DNA from: Streptomyces sp. NBC_00094
GTDB lineage: Bacteria > Actinomycetota > Actinomycetes > Streptomycetales > Streptomycetaceae
DNA: 64,000 nt
Direction of reading: 5' to 3'
NCBI RefSeq assembly: GCF_026343125.1
Contig: NZ_JAPEMB010000001.1
Location: 1,488,001-1,552,000, forward strand
Shown: one piece after another, positions 1-8,307 of the stretch
How the letters are laid out: every line of letters starts with the position of its first letter
How positions within the stretch are numbered: the stretch's first letter is position 1
Notes under the pieces: generated by a model
Told to the model about the DNA's origin: nothing
Databases searched by the model: none
What the model saw: only the letters and a program-made list of their open reading frames with translations
Program-made: the position numbers and the translations under genes

Positions 1-1140
1 GTACGTGGCGCGCAGGACGCGTTCGCAGCCGAGCGGCGTGACGGTGGCGAGGAGGCCCTTGGCCAGGACCGCGGGCGAGCAGGGGGCGTCCTGGGCGACG
101 ACGATCCGGGTCCAGGTGCGTGCGGAGGCGCCGGGGCCGGCGCCGGCCCCCGTGAGGGTGCGGGGGAAGAGGGTGTCGACGGGTGCGTTGCGCCAGAGGT
201 CCTTCGCCTCGGTGTACCCGGCGGGTTCGGCGGGCCGCGCGGGGTCGGCGGCGGCCAGCCACATCCCGGCGAGCGCCCCGCCGATGAGCCCGACCCCGAG
301 GACGACGCAGGCCGTGACGGCGAGCACGCGCCCGGTGCGGCGCTCGCGTACGGGCCGCAGCCGGGTGGTGGTCTCGACGGGCGTCTCGGGAGGCAGGGCG
401 CCGGCGAGCCCGTACGCGGGAAGGGGCCGCGCGGGCTTCGGCGCGTCCACCGCGTCCCGGATCGGCCGCAGGCGGGTGGTGGTCTCCACCTCCGGTACGT
501 CGGCCTGACGGGGCGACGGGGACCGGTCGCCGCGCGGCGCCGAACCGGAGGCCCCGACGCCGGCGGCGGTCACCTCGGAGGCGCCGGAAGCCGGCCGGGC
601 GGGCGGGGCGGCGGGCACGGAGCCCGCGACGCGCGGGGACGACGGGGCGGCCGTGTGCGGGTGCCGCGATATGGGGAGGCCGGCCGCACGAGACGCGGGC
701 GTCCCGGAGGGACCCGCGGCGGGCGGCGGGGGCGCAGTCGGCGGGGCCGGGGCCCCGAGGGCCGTCCGAGGCACAGGAGGCGGGGCCGGCGACGCCACAG
801 GGTGTGGGCTCGGCGGCGCCGTCGGGCGCTTCGGGGCCTCGGGCGGCGGAAGGGGCACAGACGGTCGGGCCGGCGACGCCACAGGGGGCGGGCTCGGCGG
901 CGCCGTCGGGCGCTTCGGGGCCTCGGGCGGCGGAAGGGGCACAGACGGTCGGGCCGGCGACGCCACAGGGGGCGGGCTCGGCGGCGCCGTCGGGGCCTCG
1001 GGGGCCGGGCCGCCCGGTGCCGTCGGCGGCTTCGGGGGCGCCTGGTGGGGCCGGGCGTTCGGGGCCGACGGGCGCTTCGGGGCCGGGGGGAGGAGGGCGT
1101 CGGTGATGCGGGACGTGGGGCGTGGGTGTTCGGCGGTCAT
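1..1140 (-). CDS. Proline-rich single-pass membrane protein, C-terminus cut by window edge
   Basis: The frame is open from an ATG at 1140 to the window edge, giving 380 residues of an incomplete protein. Residues 1 to about 200 are rich in Pro/Ala and disordered, including an 84-bp (28-residue) repeat. Then come two related 'VETTTRLRP' segments (about 258-283), one hydrophobic helix around residues 295-316 (VLAVTACVVLGVGLIGG), and an extracellular part with 'EAKDLWRNAPVDTLFPRTL' and two Cys. This is the shape of a cytoplasmic Pro-rich tail, membrane anchor and outer domain. Function is unknown to me. It is divergent from the aldolase gene at 1265. Confidence 0.8.
   Translation of the reverse strand, partial: MTAEHPRPTSRITDALLPPAPKRPSAPNARPHQAPPKPPTAPGGPAPEAPTAPPSPPPVASPARPSVPLPPPEAPKRPTAPPSPPPVASPARPSVPLPPPEAPKRPTAPPSPHPVASPAPPPVPRTALGAPAPPTAPPPPAAGPSGTPASRAAGLPISRHPHTAAPSSPRVAGSVPAAPPARPASGASEVTAAGVGASGSAPRGDRSPSPRQADVPEVETTTRLRPIRDAVDAPKPARPLPAYGLAGALPPETPVETTTRLRPVRERRTGRVLAVTACVVLGVGLIGGALAGMWLAAADPARPAEPAGYTEAKDLWRNAPVDTLFPRTLTGAGAGPGASARTWTRIVVAQDAPCSPAVLAKGLLATVTPLGCERVLRATY
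783..995. repeat. 84-bp in-frame tandem repeat, about 2.5 copies
   Basis: Units start at 811, 895 and 979, with a partial unit upstream from 783. Copies 811-894 and 895-978 look identical, so the expansion is recent. The period is 28 codons and keeps the minus-strand reading frame, encoding a Pro/Ala-rich segment (SPARPSVPLPPPEAPKRPTA). Confidence 0.9.
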
Positions 1141-1264
1141 CCCCGTCCCCCGGCTCGTGTCGACAATGGCCGTCACTCTACGGGCTGTTCCCCGCCCTAC
1201 GGGAACCCGGGCCGACCTGGCTCGGGGGCTACCCACCCGTATAGCTGTCTGGCAAGCTCGGGCC

Positions 1265-2467
1265 ATGACTCCCCGCGCCGCCGACCGGGCCCGTTACGAC
1301 CGTGCCACCGCTCATCTCGACGCGCCCGTGGCGATCGTCGATCTTGAGGCCTTCGACGACAACGCGGCGGATCTCGTGCGCCGGGCCGGTGGCAAGCCCG
1401 TCCGGGTCGCGAGCAAGTCCGTGCGGTGCCGGGCCCTCCTGGAGCGGGTGCTCGCGCGCGAGGGCTTCGCCGGGATCATGTCGTTCACGCTCGACGAGTC
1501 CCTGTGGCTGGCCCGCGCCGGGTTCGAGGACGTACTGCTGGCGTATCCGTCGGCGGACCGTTCCGGGTTCGGGGAGCTCGCGCGCGATCCGAAGCTCGCC
1601 GCGGCCGTGACCGTGATGGTCGACGACGTGGCGCAGCTCGATCTGATCGACGCCTCCCGGGCCGGCGGGGCGGAGGAGATCCGGGTCTGTCTGGAGCTGG
1701 ACACGGCGTTCCACCTCCTCGGGGGGCGGGTCCGGATCGGGGCCCTGCGCTCGCCGCTGCGCACCCCCGCCGAGCTGGCCGAGGTGGCCCGTTCCGTGGT
1801 GCGGCGCCCCGGTTTCCGGCTGGTCGGGATCATGGCGTACGAGGGGCACGTCGCCGGCGTCGGCGACGCGGTCGCGGGCCGGCCGCTGCGCTCGCGGGCG
1901 ATCCGGCTGATGCAGTCCGCCGCCCGCCGGGAGCTGGCGGAGCGCCGCGCGGCCGTCGTCCGGGCCGTCCGGGCGGTGGCGCCGGACCTGGAGTTCGTGA
2001 ACGGCGGCGGCACCGGCAGCGTGCAGCACACGGCCGCCGAGGACGCCGTGACGGAGATCGCCGCCGGTTCCGGGCTCTTCGTGCCGCGTCTCTTCGACAA
2101 CTACACCTCCTTCAGCGGACGCCCGGCCGCGCTGTTCGCGCAGCCCGTCGTCCGCCGTCCCGGTGTGGGCGTGGTGACCGTGCTCGGGGGCGGCTACCCC
2201 GCGTCCGGGGTGGCGGGCCCGGACCGGCTGCCCGTGCCGTACCTGCCGGAGGGGTTGCGGTACGACCCGCAGGAGGGCCCCGGCGAGGTCCAGACTCCGC
2301 TGCTCGGCTCGCCGGCCGACGACCTGCGGATCGGCGACAAGGTGTGGTTCCGGCACGCGAAGGCCGGCGAGTTGTGCGAGCGGTTCGATCAGCTGAGGTT
2401 GGTCGAGGGCGACCGGGTCACGGCCACCGTGCCGACGTATCGGGGGGAAGGCCGGACCTTCCTCTAG
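1265..2467 (+). CDS. Fold-III PLP amino acid aldolase/deaminase (D-threonine aldolase-like)
   Basis: 400 residues. The N-terminal alanine-racemase-like barrel starts with 'APVAIVDLEAFDDNAADLVRRAGG', then the PLP lysine region 'VRVASKSV' (Lys51 if ATG at 1265 is the start). The C-terminal half ends with a D-serine-dehydratase-like beta domain ('GDKVWFRHAKAGELCERFDQLRLV'), where metal ligands usually lie. Family knowledge: these are PLP enzymes acting on D-threonine or D-serine-like beta-hydroxy amino acids; the exact substrate cannot be told. The ATG is chosen because homology begins right after it; the frame stays open far upstream, but that part is antisense to the Pro-rich gene. A TATAGC at 1240-1245 would give a very short leader. 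Confidence 0.85.
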   Translation: MTPRAADRARYDRATAHLDAPVAIVDLEAFDDNAADLVRRAGGKPVRVASKSVRCRALLERVLAREGFAGIMSFTLDESLWLARAGFEDVLLAYPSADRSGFGELARDPKLAAAVTVMVDDVAQLDLIDASRAGGAEEIRVCLELDTAFHLLGGRVRIGALRSPLRTPAELAEVARSVVRRPGFRLVGIMAYEGHVAGVGDAVAGRPLRSRAIRLMQSAARRELAERRAAVVRAVRAVAPDLEFVNGGGTGSVQHTAAEDAVTEIAAGSGLFVPRLFDNYTSFSGRPAALFAQPVVRRPGVGVVTVLGGGYPASGVAGPDRLPVPYLPEGLRYDPQEGPGEVQTPLLGSPADDLRIGDKVWFRHAKAGELCERFDQLRLVEGDRVTATVPTYRGEGRTFL

Positions 2468-2517
2468 GCCGGACCTTCCTCCAGGGCGGAGGTTCCTCCA
2501 GAGCGGCCGTTCCTCTA
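2450..2517. repeat. 17-bp tandem repeat, 4 copies, bridging two convergent stop codons
   Basis: Copies at 2450-2466, 2467-2483, 2484-2500 and 2501-2517, consensus GGCCGGACCTTCCTCTA. The plus-strand aldolase stop TAG (2465-2467) sits in the first copy and the minus-strand HAD stop (2515-2517) in the last. The unit junction CTAG is palindromic and reads TAG on both strands. Confidence 0.9.
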
Positions 2518-3618
2518 GTAGGAGGGCGGGAAGAGCGTGTCCTGTTGGTCCGGGATCACGGTGCCGTCGGGGCGGCGCACCGGCTGCGGCGTGCCGTCGC
2601 CCGCCGTGTAGCCCGTCGTGGCGCAGGGGTACGGCGTCGCCTTCCGCTTCTTCGGCTCGATGAACATGGGGTTGACGATCCAGCGGCCGTCGCCGTTCTC
2701 GTAGGCCCGGCACATGAGTTCGTTCTTGTTGCGGTTGAGGACCAGGCGCAGCCCGGTCGCGTCCCGCAGGAACGAGATGTCCGTGTCGGAGTCCCCGGCG
2801 GCGAACACCTGGCGCCGGGAGGCCGGTTGGACCCGCTCGGCGGCGGGTCCGCGCACGCCGAGGATCTCCTGGTTGATCCAGCAGCGTTTGCCGTCGATGT
2901 AGGTGATCATCTCGTCCTCGCCGTCCCGTACCGTGCCGCAGCCCTTGAAGTGGGCGGTGAGGCGGCCGTGTTCGGTGGTGTTGCGGATACCGATCGTGTG
3001 GGAGGGATCGACCCCGACGCCCTTCGCCCAGACGTCGACGACGGGTTCGGGTGAGGCGGAGACGATCCAGACGTCGAAGCCCGCGGCCTTGAGCGTGCGG
3101 ATGAGGTCGCGCTGCTGCTCGTAGTAGCGGACCCAGCCGGTGACCCGGTCCGTGCCGACCTGCTGGGTGGATCCCTGCGGGGCGGCGAGGTTCTCGGTGC
3201 GGGCCGCGGCGGCGAAGGACTCGACCTGGCGGGTGGTCCAGCCGCGCAGGAGCTGGGCCAGCCAGGCGTACTGAGGTTCCGTGCGGCGGCGGTCGAAGCC
3301 GTCGAAGGCCGGCTCGCCGCCGGTGGTGGCGCCGCCTCCGTACACGGAGAGGATCTCGTCGGCGCAACGCGTGTCGGTGGACGTGGGGAGGGTGCGTACG
3401 CCCGGTCGGACACGCCTCGCCGTGAACGCGTCGGCCCCCGAAGCACGACGGTTGGTGTTGGACCAGTCGCCATGCTCCGGGGGCCGAGTGCTCTCGTTGC
3501 GGAGGAGCCATTGGAACTCTCTCCCGGATGGATCCGGGAGACTCCCTCCTCCCTCACGGGGGCGGGTTTGACGGCGCTTACGTCCGTCCGACGACGATCC
3601 TCCCGACCGCCGGAGCAA
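2515..3618 (-). pseudogene. HAD-family phosphatase lacking its N-terminal nucleophile motif (probable 5'-truncated remnant)
   Basis: The frame is open from an ATG at 3618 (367 codons). Recognisable HAD features are 'WIVSAS' (motif II), 'DGKRCWINQEI' (motif III Lys region) and 'FAAGDSDTD' (motif IV). Relatives begin with a signal peptide and a DWDNT nucleophile motif. Here, homology begins only around 'FQWLLRNE...GDWSNTN' (about residue 36), and the DNA upstream is hairpins and non-coding-looking sequence. I found no DxDxT in any frame between 3450 and 3820. So the 5' third appears deleted and the product should be inactive. If it is instead a divergent active member, translation would start at 3618 or a nearby GTG. 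Confidence 0.6.
3521..3540. promoter_or_regulatory. 20-bp inverted repeat at the truncated 5' end of the HAD gene
   Basis: CTCCCGGAT and ATCCGGGAG flank a 2-base centre. It lies where coding homology fades out, so it may be old intergenic sequence joined to the gene remnant. Role unknown. Confidence 0.5.
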
Positions 3619-3664
3619 GTACGAGACCCACTCGGGCTGTTGAGGGCTTGGCTATCGCCCCCGA

Positions 3665-3691
3665 CATTGCGCTGACCCTATCAGCGCAATG
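3665..3691. promoter_or_regulatory. Perfect 11-bp inverted repeat with 5-nt spacer, possible operator
   Basis: Arms CATTGCGCTGA and TCAGCGCAATG are exact complements. It lies between the SDR operon terminator and the HAD remnant. No T-run follows on either strand, so an operator is more likely than a terminator. A partly related GCAATGTTGCA follows at about 3694. Confidence 0.55.
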
Positions 3692-3754
3692 GAGCAATGT
3701 TGCAGCGTTTCGCACCCTTGCTACCGGTTCGCTCCCTCCCGGGTGTACGCGGAA

Positions 3755-3782
3755 CAGCCGGGCGCCTTGCGACGCCCGGCTG
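3755..3782 (-). terminator. Terminator of the SDR-ALDH-ligase operon
   Basis: Perfect 10-bp stem CAGCCGGGCG/CGCCCGGCTG with an 8-nt loop, about 40 nt past the SDR stop codon on the minus strand. Confidence 0.7.
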
Positions 3783-3823
3783 CCGGGTGAGGGAAGTGGA
3801 GTGAGCGGGGTCTAGAGCGGGGG

Positions 3824-4612
3824 CTAGAGGGGGGTCACGTACGCGCCCGAGATGCCGCCGTCGACGAGGAAGTCGCTGGCGTTGACGAAGGAGGAGTCGT
3901 CGCTCGCGAGGAACGCGACGGCGGCGGCGATCTCCTCGGCCTCGGCGAAGCGGCCGACCGGGATGTGCACGAGGCGGCGCGCGGCCCGCTCGGGGTCGCT
4001 GGCGAACAGCTCCTGAAGAAGGGGGGTGTTGACCGGCCCGGGGCAGAGGGCGTTGACCCGGATGCCCTCGCGGGCGAACTGGACGCCCAGCTCGCGGGAC
4101 ATGGCGAGGACGCCGCCCTTGGACGCGGTGTAGGAGATCTGGCTGGTGGCCGCGCCCATGATCGCGACGAAGGAGGCCGTGTTGATGATGGAGCCCTTGC
4201 CCTGGCGGCGCATGTAGGGCAGGGCGGCCTTGCAGCAGAGGTAGACGGAGGTGAGGTTGACGTCCTGGACCCGCTTCCAGGCCTCCAGGCCGGTCTCCAG
4301 GATGGAGTCGTCGTCGGGGGGCGAGATGCCGGCGTTGTTGAAGGCGATGTCGACGGAGCCGTACGTGTCGAAGGCGGTCCTGAACAGCGCCTCGACCTGC
4401 TCGGGGTCGGTGACGTCGACCTTGACGAAGGTGCCGCCGACCTCCTCGGCGGCGGCCTTGCCGGCCCGCTCGTCGATGTCGCCGCAGACGACGTTCGCGC
4501 CCTCGGAGGCGAGGCGGCGGGCGGTGGCGAGTCCGATGCCGCTGCCGGCTCCGGTGATGACGGCGGTGCGGCCGACGAGGCGGCGGCAGATGATGGCTTC
4601 GGTGCTGGTCAT
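3824..4612 (-). CDS. Short-chain dehydrogenase/reductase (SDR) in the gamma-glutamylation cluster
   Basis: 262 residues, a normal classical SDR length. The NAD(P) motif TGAGSGIG is at 20-27, 'DVTD' follows, NNAG is near residue 91, and the catalytic Ser/YTASK lies near 162. The cofactor-specificity position reads 'CGDID' after the second strand (an Asp), which usually means NAD(H). It starts 6 nt after the aldehyde dehydrogenase stop, so the two are co-transcribed. Inference: in a pathway that glutamylates ethanolamine, an alcohol must be oxidised to an aldehyde before the aldehyde dehydrogenase can act, and this SDR is the natural candidate. Without that context it would only be called a generic oxidoreductase. 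Confidence 0.85.
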   Translation of the reverse strand: MTSTEAIICRRLVGRTAVITGAGSGIGLATARRLASEGANVVCGDIDERAGKAAAEEVGGTFVKVDVTDPEQVEALFRTAFDTYGSVDIAFNNAGISPPDDDSILETGLEAWKRVQDVNLTSVYLCCKAALPYMRRQGKGSIINTASFVAIMGAATSQISYTASKGGVLAMSRELGVQFAREGIRVNALCPGPVNTPLLQELFASDPERAARRLVHIPVGRFAEAEEIAAAVAFLASDDSSFVNASDFLVDGGISGAYVTPL

Positions 4613-4618
4613 GGGTGC

Positions 4619-5974
4619 TCAGGCCTCCGTGCTGATGAAGACGTTCTTGGTTTCGGTGAAGGCGGTCAGGGCGTCGGGGCCCAGTTCGCGGCCGAGGCCG
4701 GACTGCCGGTAGCCGCCGAACGGCGTCCAGTAGCGGACGCTGGAGTGGGAGTTGACGGAGAGGTTGCCGGCCCGGACGGCACGGGATGCGCGCAGGGCGC
4801 GGCCGACGTCCCGGGTCCAGATCGAGCCGGAGAGGCCGTACTCGGTGGCGTTGGCGAGCCGGATCGCGTCGGCCTCGTCGTCGAAGGGGAGGACGACGGC
4901 GACCGGGCCGAAGACCTCCTCGACGGCGCAGGGGGCGTCCTCGGGCACATCGGTGAGGACGGTCGGCGGGAACCAGAAGCCGGGGCCTTCGGGGGCCTTG
5001 CCGCGGATCCCCCGGAGGTCTTCGGTGACGTACGAGCGGACCCGGTCGAGCTGCGCCCGGGAGATGAGCGGGCCCATCTGGGTGCGCTCGTCGAGCGGGT
5101 CGCCGACGACGATCTCCTCGATCGCGGGGGTGAGGAGCTCCAGGAAGCGGTCGTACGCGCTCCGCTGCACGAGGATGCGGGTGCGGGCGCAGCAGTCCTG
5201 GCCGCTGTTGTCGAGGAAGGCCATCGGCGCCGCGGCGGCGGCCGCCTCGACGTCCGCGTCGGCGAAGACGATGTTGGGGCTCTTGCCGCCGAGTTCGAGG
5301 GTGAGCCGCTTCACCTGGTCGGCGCACTTGGCCATGATCGATTTGCCGACCCTGGTGGAGCCGGTGAAGACGATCTTCGCGATTCCGGGGTGCTCGACGA
5401 GGGCGTTGCCGGCCACCGGGCCCGTGCCGGGGAGGACCTGGAAGAGACCTTCGGGCAGGCCTGCCTCCAGGGCGAGCTCGGCGAGGCGGAGCGCGGTGAG
5501 CGGGGTGGTCTCGGCGGGCTTGAGGATCACCGCGTTGCCGGCGGCGAGGGCCGGTGCGGTGGCCCAGGCGGCGATCGGCATGGGGAAGTTCCAGGGCGCG
5601 ATGACGCCGACGACCCCGAGGGGTTCGAGGATCGTGACGTCGAGGCCGCCGGCCACCGGGATCTGGCGCCCGTTGAGGCGCTCCACTCCCCCGGCGGCGA
5701 AGTCGAGCAGGTCGCGGACGTTGCCGGCCTCCCAGCGGGCGTTGCCGATGGTGTGCCCGGCCTCGGTGACCTCCAGGCGGGCGAGCTCCTCGACGTGCCC
5801 GTCGACGACGGCGGCGAAGCGGCGCAGCAGCCGGGCGCGGTCGGCGGGCGCCGCGGCGGCCCAGCCGCGCTGGGCGGCGGTGGCGCGGACGACGGCGGCG
5901 TCGACGTCGGCCGGGGTGGCGGCGGGGACGGTGGCGACCACTTCCTCCGTCGCCGGGTTCAGTACCTGGAGCAA
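4619..5974 (-). CDS. Aldehyde dehydrogenase (NAD+), gamma-glutamyl-aldehyde type
   Basis: 451 residues. 'APWNFPM' (near 147), 'LELGGKSPNIVFADAD' with the catalytic Glu, 'NSGQDCCARTR' with the nucleophilic Cys, 'EEVFGPV' and 'PFGGYRQSGLGRELG' are all present, so the enzyme looks intact. The start is a TTG at 5974: it has a GAGAGGAA ribosome site 6-8 nt upstream and homology begins at once ('LQVLNPATEEVVATVPAAT'). It lies between the ligase and the SDR on the same strand. Likely role: oxidises the gamma-glutamylated amino-aldehyde to the acid (gamma-glutamylglycine if ethanolamine is the substrate, gamma-glutamyl-GABA if putrescine). Confidence 0.9.
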   Translation of the reverse strand: MLQVLNPATEEVVATVPAATPADVDAAVVRATAAQRGWAAAAPADRARLLRRFAAVVDGHVEELARLEVTEAGHTIGNARWEAGNVRDLLDFAAGGVERLNGRQIPVAGGLDVTILEPLGVVGVIAPWNFPMPIAAWATAPALAAGNAVILKPAETTPLTALRLAELALEAGLPEGLFQVLPGTGPVAGNALVEHPGIAKIVFTGSTRVGKSIMAKCADQVKRLTLELGGKSPNIVFADADVEAAAAAAPMAFLDNSGQDCCARTRILVQRSAYDRFLELLTPAIEEIVVGDPLDERTQMGPLISRAQLDRVRSYVTEDLRGIRGKAPEGPGFWFPPTVLTDVPEDAPCAVEEVFGPVAVVLPFDDEADAIRLANATEYGLSGSIWTRDVGRALRASRAVRAGNLSVNSHSSVRYWTPFGGYRQSGLGRELGPDALTAFTETKNVFISTEA

Positions 5975-5991
5975 CTCGTTCCTCTCGGAGA

Positions 5992-6051
5992 CGTGCGAAT
6001 CAGAGGCGTACGGATCAGAGACGTATGGATCAGAGACGTACGGATCAGAGG
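5992..6051. repeat. 15-bp tandem repeat, 4 copies, containing the ligase stop codon
   Basis: Consensus CGTACGGATCAGAGA, copies at 5992, 6007, 6022 and 6037, with a degenerate fifth at 6052 inside the coding region. On the minus strand each unit contains TGA; the stop of the ligase gene is the one in the 6037 copy (6045-6047). The repeat fills most of the gap to the aldehyde dehydrogenase start. Confidence 0.9.
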
Positions 6052-7409
6052 CGTTCGAAGGAGCGGCGCAGTTCCCAGTCGGTCACCGCGGCGTCGAAGG
6101 CGTCGAGCTCGACGCGGGCCATGTTCCGGTAGTGGGCGACGACCTCGGCGCCGAAGGCGGCCTTGGCGATCTCGCTCGTCTCCCAGAGCTCGGCGGCCTC
6201 GCGCAGGGTCGTGGGGACGTGCGCGTACTCGGCGGTGTAGGCGTTCCCGGTGCAGGGCTCGGGCAGTTCGAGGCGCTGCTCGATTCCGTACAGGCCGGCG
6301 GCCACCAGGCCCGCGACGGCGAGGTAGGGATTGACGTCGCCGCCGGGGAGGCGGTTCTCGAAGCGGGTGGAGCGGCCGTGGCCGACGACCCGGAGCGAGC
6401 AGGTGCGGTTGTCGTGGCCCCAGGCGACCGCGGTGGGGGCGAAGGAGCCGGGCTGGAACCGCTTGTAGGAGTTGATGTTCGGGGCGTACAGGAGGGAGAA
6501 GTCGCGGAGGGCGGCGAGCTGTCCGGCGAGGAAGTGCCGCATGGTCTCGGACATGTGGTGGGGGTCGTCGCCGGCCATCACGTTCTCTCCGTCGGCGTTC
6601 TGGAGGGAGAGGTGGATGTGACAGGAGTTGCCCTCGCGCTCGTTGTACTTCGCCATGAAGGTGAGCGAGTAGCCCTCCTGCGCGGCGATCTCCTTGGCGC
6701 CCGTCTTGTAGACGGCGTGCCGGTCGCAGGTGACGAGGGCCTCGTCGTACTTGAAGGCGATCTCGTGCTGGCCGGGGTTGCACTCGCCCTTCGCGGACTC
6801 GACGGTGAGTCCGGCGGCGGTCATCTCGTTGCGGATCCGGCGCAGGAGGGGTTCGATGCGACCGGTACCCAGGACGGAGTAGTCGATGTTGTACTGGTTG
6901 GCGGGGGTCAGACCGCGGTAGTTCGCGTCCCAGGCCTGCTCGTAGCTGTCCTTGAAGACGATGAACTCGAGCTCGGTGCCGACGTGGGCGGTGAAGCCGT
7001 GCTCGGCGAGGCGCTCCAGCTGGCGGCGGAGGATCTGGCGGGGCGCCGCGACCACCGGGGTGCCGTCGCCCCAGGCGAGGTCGGCCGTCACCATGGCGGT
7101 GGCCTCGTTCCACGGGAGGCGGCGGAGGGTGGTGAGGTCGGGGTGCATCGCGAAGTCGCCGTAGCCGCGGTCCCACGAGGACATCTCGTAGCCGTCGACG
7201 GTGTTCATCTCGGTGTCGACGGCCAGAAGATAGTTGCAGCCCTCGGTGCCGTGGCCGAGGACGTCGTCGAGGAAGAACTGCGCGGCGAACCGCTTGCCCT
7301 GCAGCCGTCCCTGCATGTCGGGGAAGGCCAGGACGACGGTGTCGATCTCTCCGCTCGCGACGAGGGCGCGCAGCTCCTCGACCGAGAGCGGGGGTGTGCG
7401 GTCTGCCAC
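6045..7409 (-). CDS. glnA4: Glutamine synthetase-like gamma-glutamyl-amine ligase (GlnA4 type)
   Basis: 454 residues, class I GS fold. N-terminal beta-grasp 'VVLAFPDMQGRLQGKRF'; catalytic core 'GTELEFIVFKDSY' (metal Glu), 'ESAKGECNPGQHEIAFKY', 'GNSCHIHLSL' (ammonia/ATP region), 'NSYKRFQPGSFAPTAVAWGHDNRTCSLRV' and 'RFENRLPGGDVNPYLAVA'. It lacks the adenylylation-site context of GlnA. Family knowledge: Streptomyces GlnA2, GlnA3 and GlnA4 glutamylate amines rather than ammonia, and GlnA4 of S. coelicolor is described as acting on ethanolamine. The ethanolamine-type permease nearby supports the same substrate here. The GTG start at 7409 has GGAGGAG upstream; a longer start at 7463 is unlikely. 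First gene of the operon with ALDH and SDR, divergent from the regulator. Confidence 0.88.
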   Translation of the reverse strand: MADRTPPLSVEELRALVASGEIDTVVLAFPDMQGRLQGKRFAAQFFLDDVLGHGTEGCNYLLAVDTEMNTVDGYEMSSWDRGYGDFAMHPDLTTLRRLPWNEATAMVTADLAWGDGTPVVAAPRQILRRQLERLAEHGFTAHVGTELEFIVFKDSYEQAWDANYRGLTPANQYNIDYSVLGTGRIEPLLRRIRNEMTAAGLTVESAKGECNPGQHEIAFKYDEALVTCDRHAVYKTGAKEIAAQEGYSLTFMAKYNEREGNSCHIHLSLQNADGENVMAGDDPHHMSETMRHFLAGQLAALRDFSLLYAPNINSYKRFQPGSFAPTAVAWGHDNRTCSLRVVGHGRSTRFENRLPGGDVNPYLAVAGLVAAGLYGIEQRLELPEPCTGNAYTAEYAHVPTTLREAAELWETSEIAKAAFGAEVVAHYRNMARVELDAFDAAVTDWELRRSFERL

Positions 7410-7459
7410 GGGATTGCTCCTCCTTCGGCCTGCCGGGAGCCATAAGGTATTGCGGAAGA

Positions 7460-7470
7460 CCATTGCTTGG
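7460..7470. promoter_or_regulatory. Candidate operator half-sites between ligase and regulator genes
   Basis: Reads CCAAGCAATGG on the minus strand, similar to CCAATCCATTGG in front of the permease gene (8308-8319). It lies in the 89-bp divergent promoter, where a FadR-type regulator would act. Similarity by eye only. Confidence 0.35.
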
Positions 7471-7498
7471 GAAGTGCTGGAGAAGGGAAAACGAGAAC

Positions 7499-8227
7499 GT
7501 GGCCAGTACGAGTGAATCGGCGGACCGGCTGACGCCCGTGCTGCGGCCGGTGAGGGCGGGCAACGGCTTCGAGGAGGCCCTGGAGCAGATCCTCCAGGTG
7601 GTGCGGCTCGGTCTCGTGCCGGGCGGGGACCGACTGCCCGCCGAGCGCGAGCTGGCCGACCGGATGGGGATCAGCCGGGTGACCCTGCGCGAGGTCCTCA
7701 AGGTCCTCCAGGACCAGGGGCTCGTGGAGAGCCGGCGCGGCCGGTACGGCGGAACGTTCGTGCTGCCCCGGGTCCAGACGGCCGACGAGGACGAGCTGCG
7801 CCGCCGGATCGCCTCGGTCGACATGGAGGACACCCTGCGCTTCCGTGAAGTCCTCGAAGTGGGGGCCGCCGGGCTCTGCGCGGCGCACGGGCTCGACGCG
7901 GCGGGCGCCGAGCGGCTGCGGGCCGCCGTGGCGGCGACCCATGACGCCCCGCTGGCCGATTACCGCCGCCAGGACACCCTGCTCCACCTCACGCTCGCCG
8001 AGCTCTCCGGCTCGCCGACGCTGACCGCCCAGTACGCCGCCGTCCGGGCGACGGTGAACGACCTGCTGGACTGCATCCCCCTGCTCGTACGCAATCTGGA
8101 GCACTCCCAGCACCAGCACACCGCCCTGGTGGAGGCGGTCCTCGACGGGGACGCGGACGCGGCGCGCGAGGTGATGCGGGAGCACTGCTCGGGGACGGCG
8201 GCGCTGCTGCGGGGGTTCCTGACATGA
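7499..8227 (+). CDS. FadR-subfamily GntR transcriptional regulator
   Basis: 242 residues. N-terminal winged helix: 'ILQVVRLGLVPGGDRLPAERELADRMGISRVTLREVLKVLQDQGLVESRRGRYGGTFV' (about 25-80). The C-terminal all-helical FCD domain (about 100-235) has 'RFREVLEVGAAGLCA', 'DTLLHLTLAELSGSP' and 'HTALVEAVLDGD', where a metal or small acid binds. The GTG at 7499 has AGAAGGGA upstream; a start further upstream would overlap the ligase promoter. Divergent from the ligase operon and upstream of the permease, so it very likely controls both and senses a pathway intermediate. Confidence 0.87.
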   Translation: MASTSESADRLTPVLRPVRAGNGFEEALEQILQVVRLGLVPGGDRLPAERELADRMGISRVTLREVLKVLQDQGLVESRRGRYGGTFVLPRVQTADEDELRRRIASVDMEDTLRFREVLEVGAAGLCAAHGLDAAGAERLRAAVAATHDAPLADYRRQDTLLHLTLAELSGSPTLTAQYAAVRATVNDLLDCIPLLVRNLEHSQHQHTALVEAVLDGDADAAREVMREHCSGTAALLRGFLT

Positions 8228-8264
8228 GACGGGCGTCCCCGGGTACGTAACCCGAAAGTAACGC

Positions 8265-8285
8265 ACGGGGGTTGCGCTCCCCCGT
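8265..8285 (+). terminator. Hairpin after the FadR-type regulator gene
   Basis: ACGGGGG and CCCCCGT around a 7-nt loop, 40 nt past the stop. Upstream at about 8239-8253 is a near-palindrome around TACGTA. Confidence 0.6.
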
Positions 8286-8307
8286 CGGCCACCGCAAAGG
8301 TATGGCT

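Noticed and set aside
653..1264. Gly/Arg-rich plus-strand frame extending the aldolase gene upstream
   Set aside because: It is antisense to the Pro-rich minus-strand gene; the Gly repeats are the mirror of the Pro/Ala repeat. The aldolase starts at 1265.
3965..7445. Long plus-strand open frames opposite the SDR, ALDH and ligase genes
   Set aside because: High-GC shadow frames with no recognisable domain, opposite three clear enzymes.
7441..7498. FadR consensus operator TGGT-N3-ACCA in the ligase/regulator gap
   Set aside because: Only loosely matching GGT/ACC halves with wrong spacing; the CCAA-type sites fit better.
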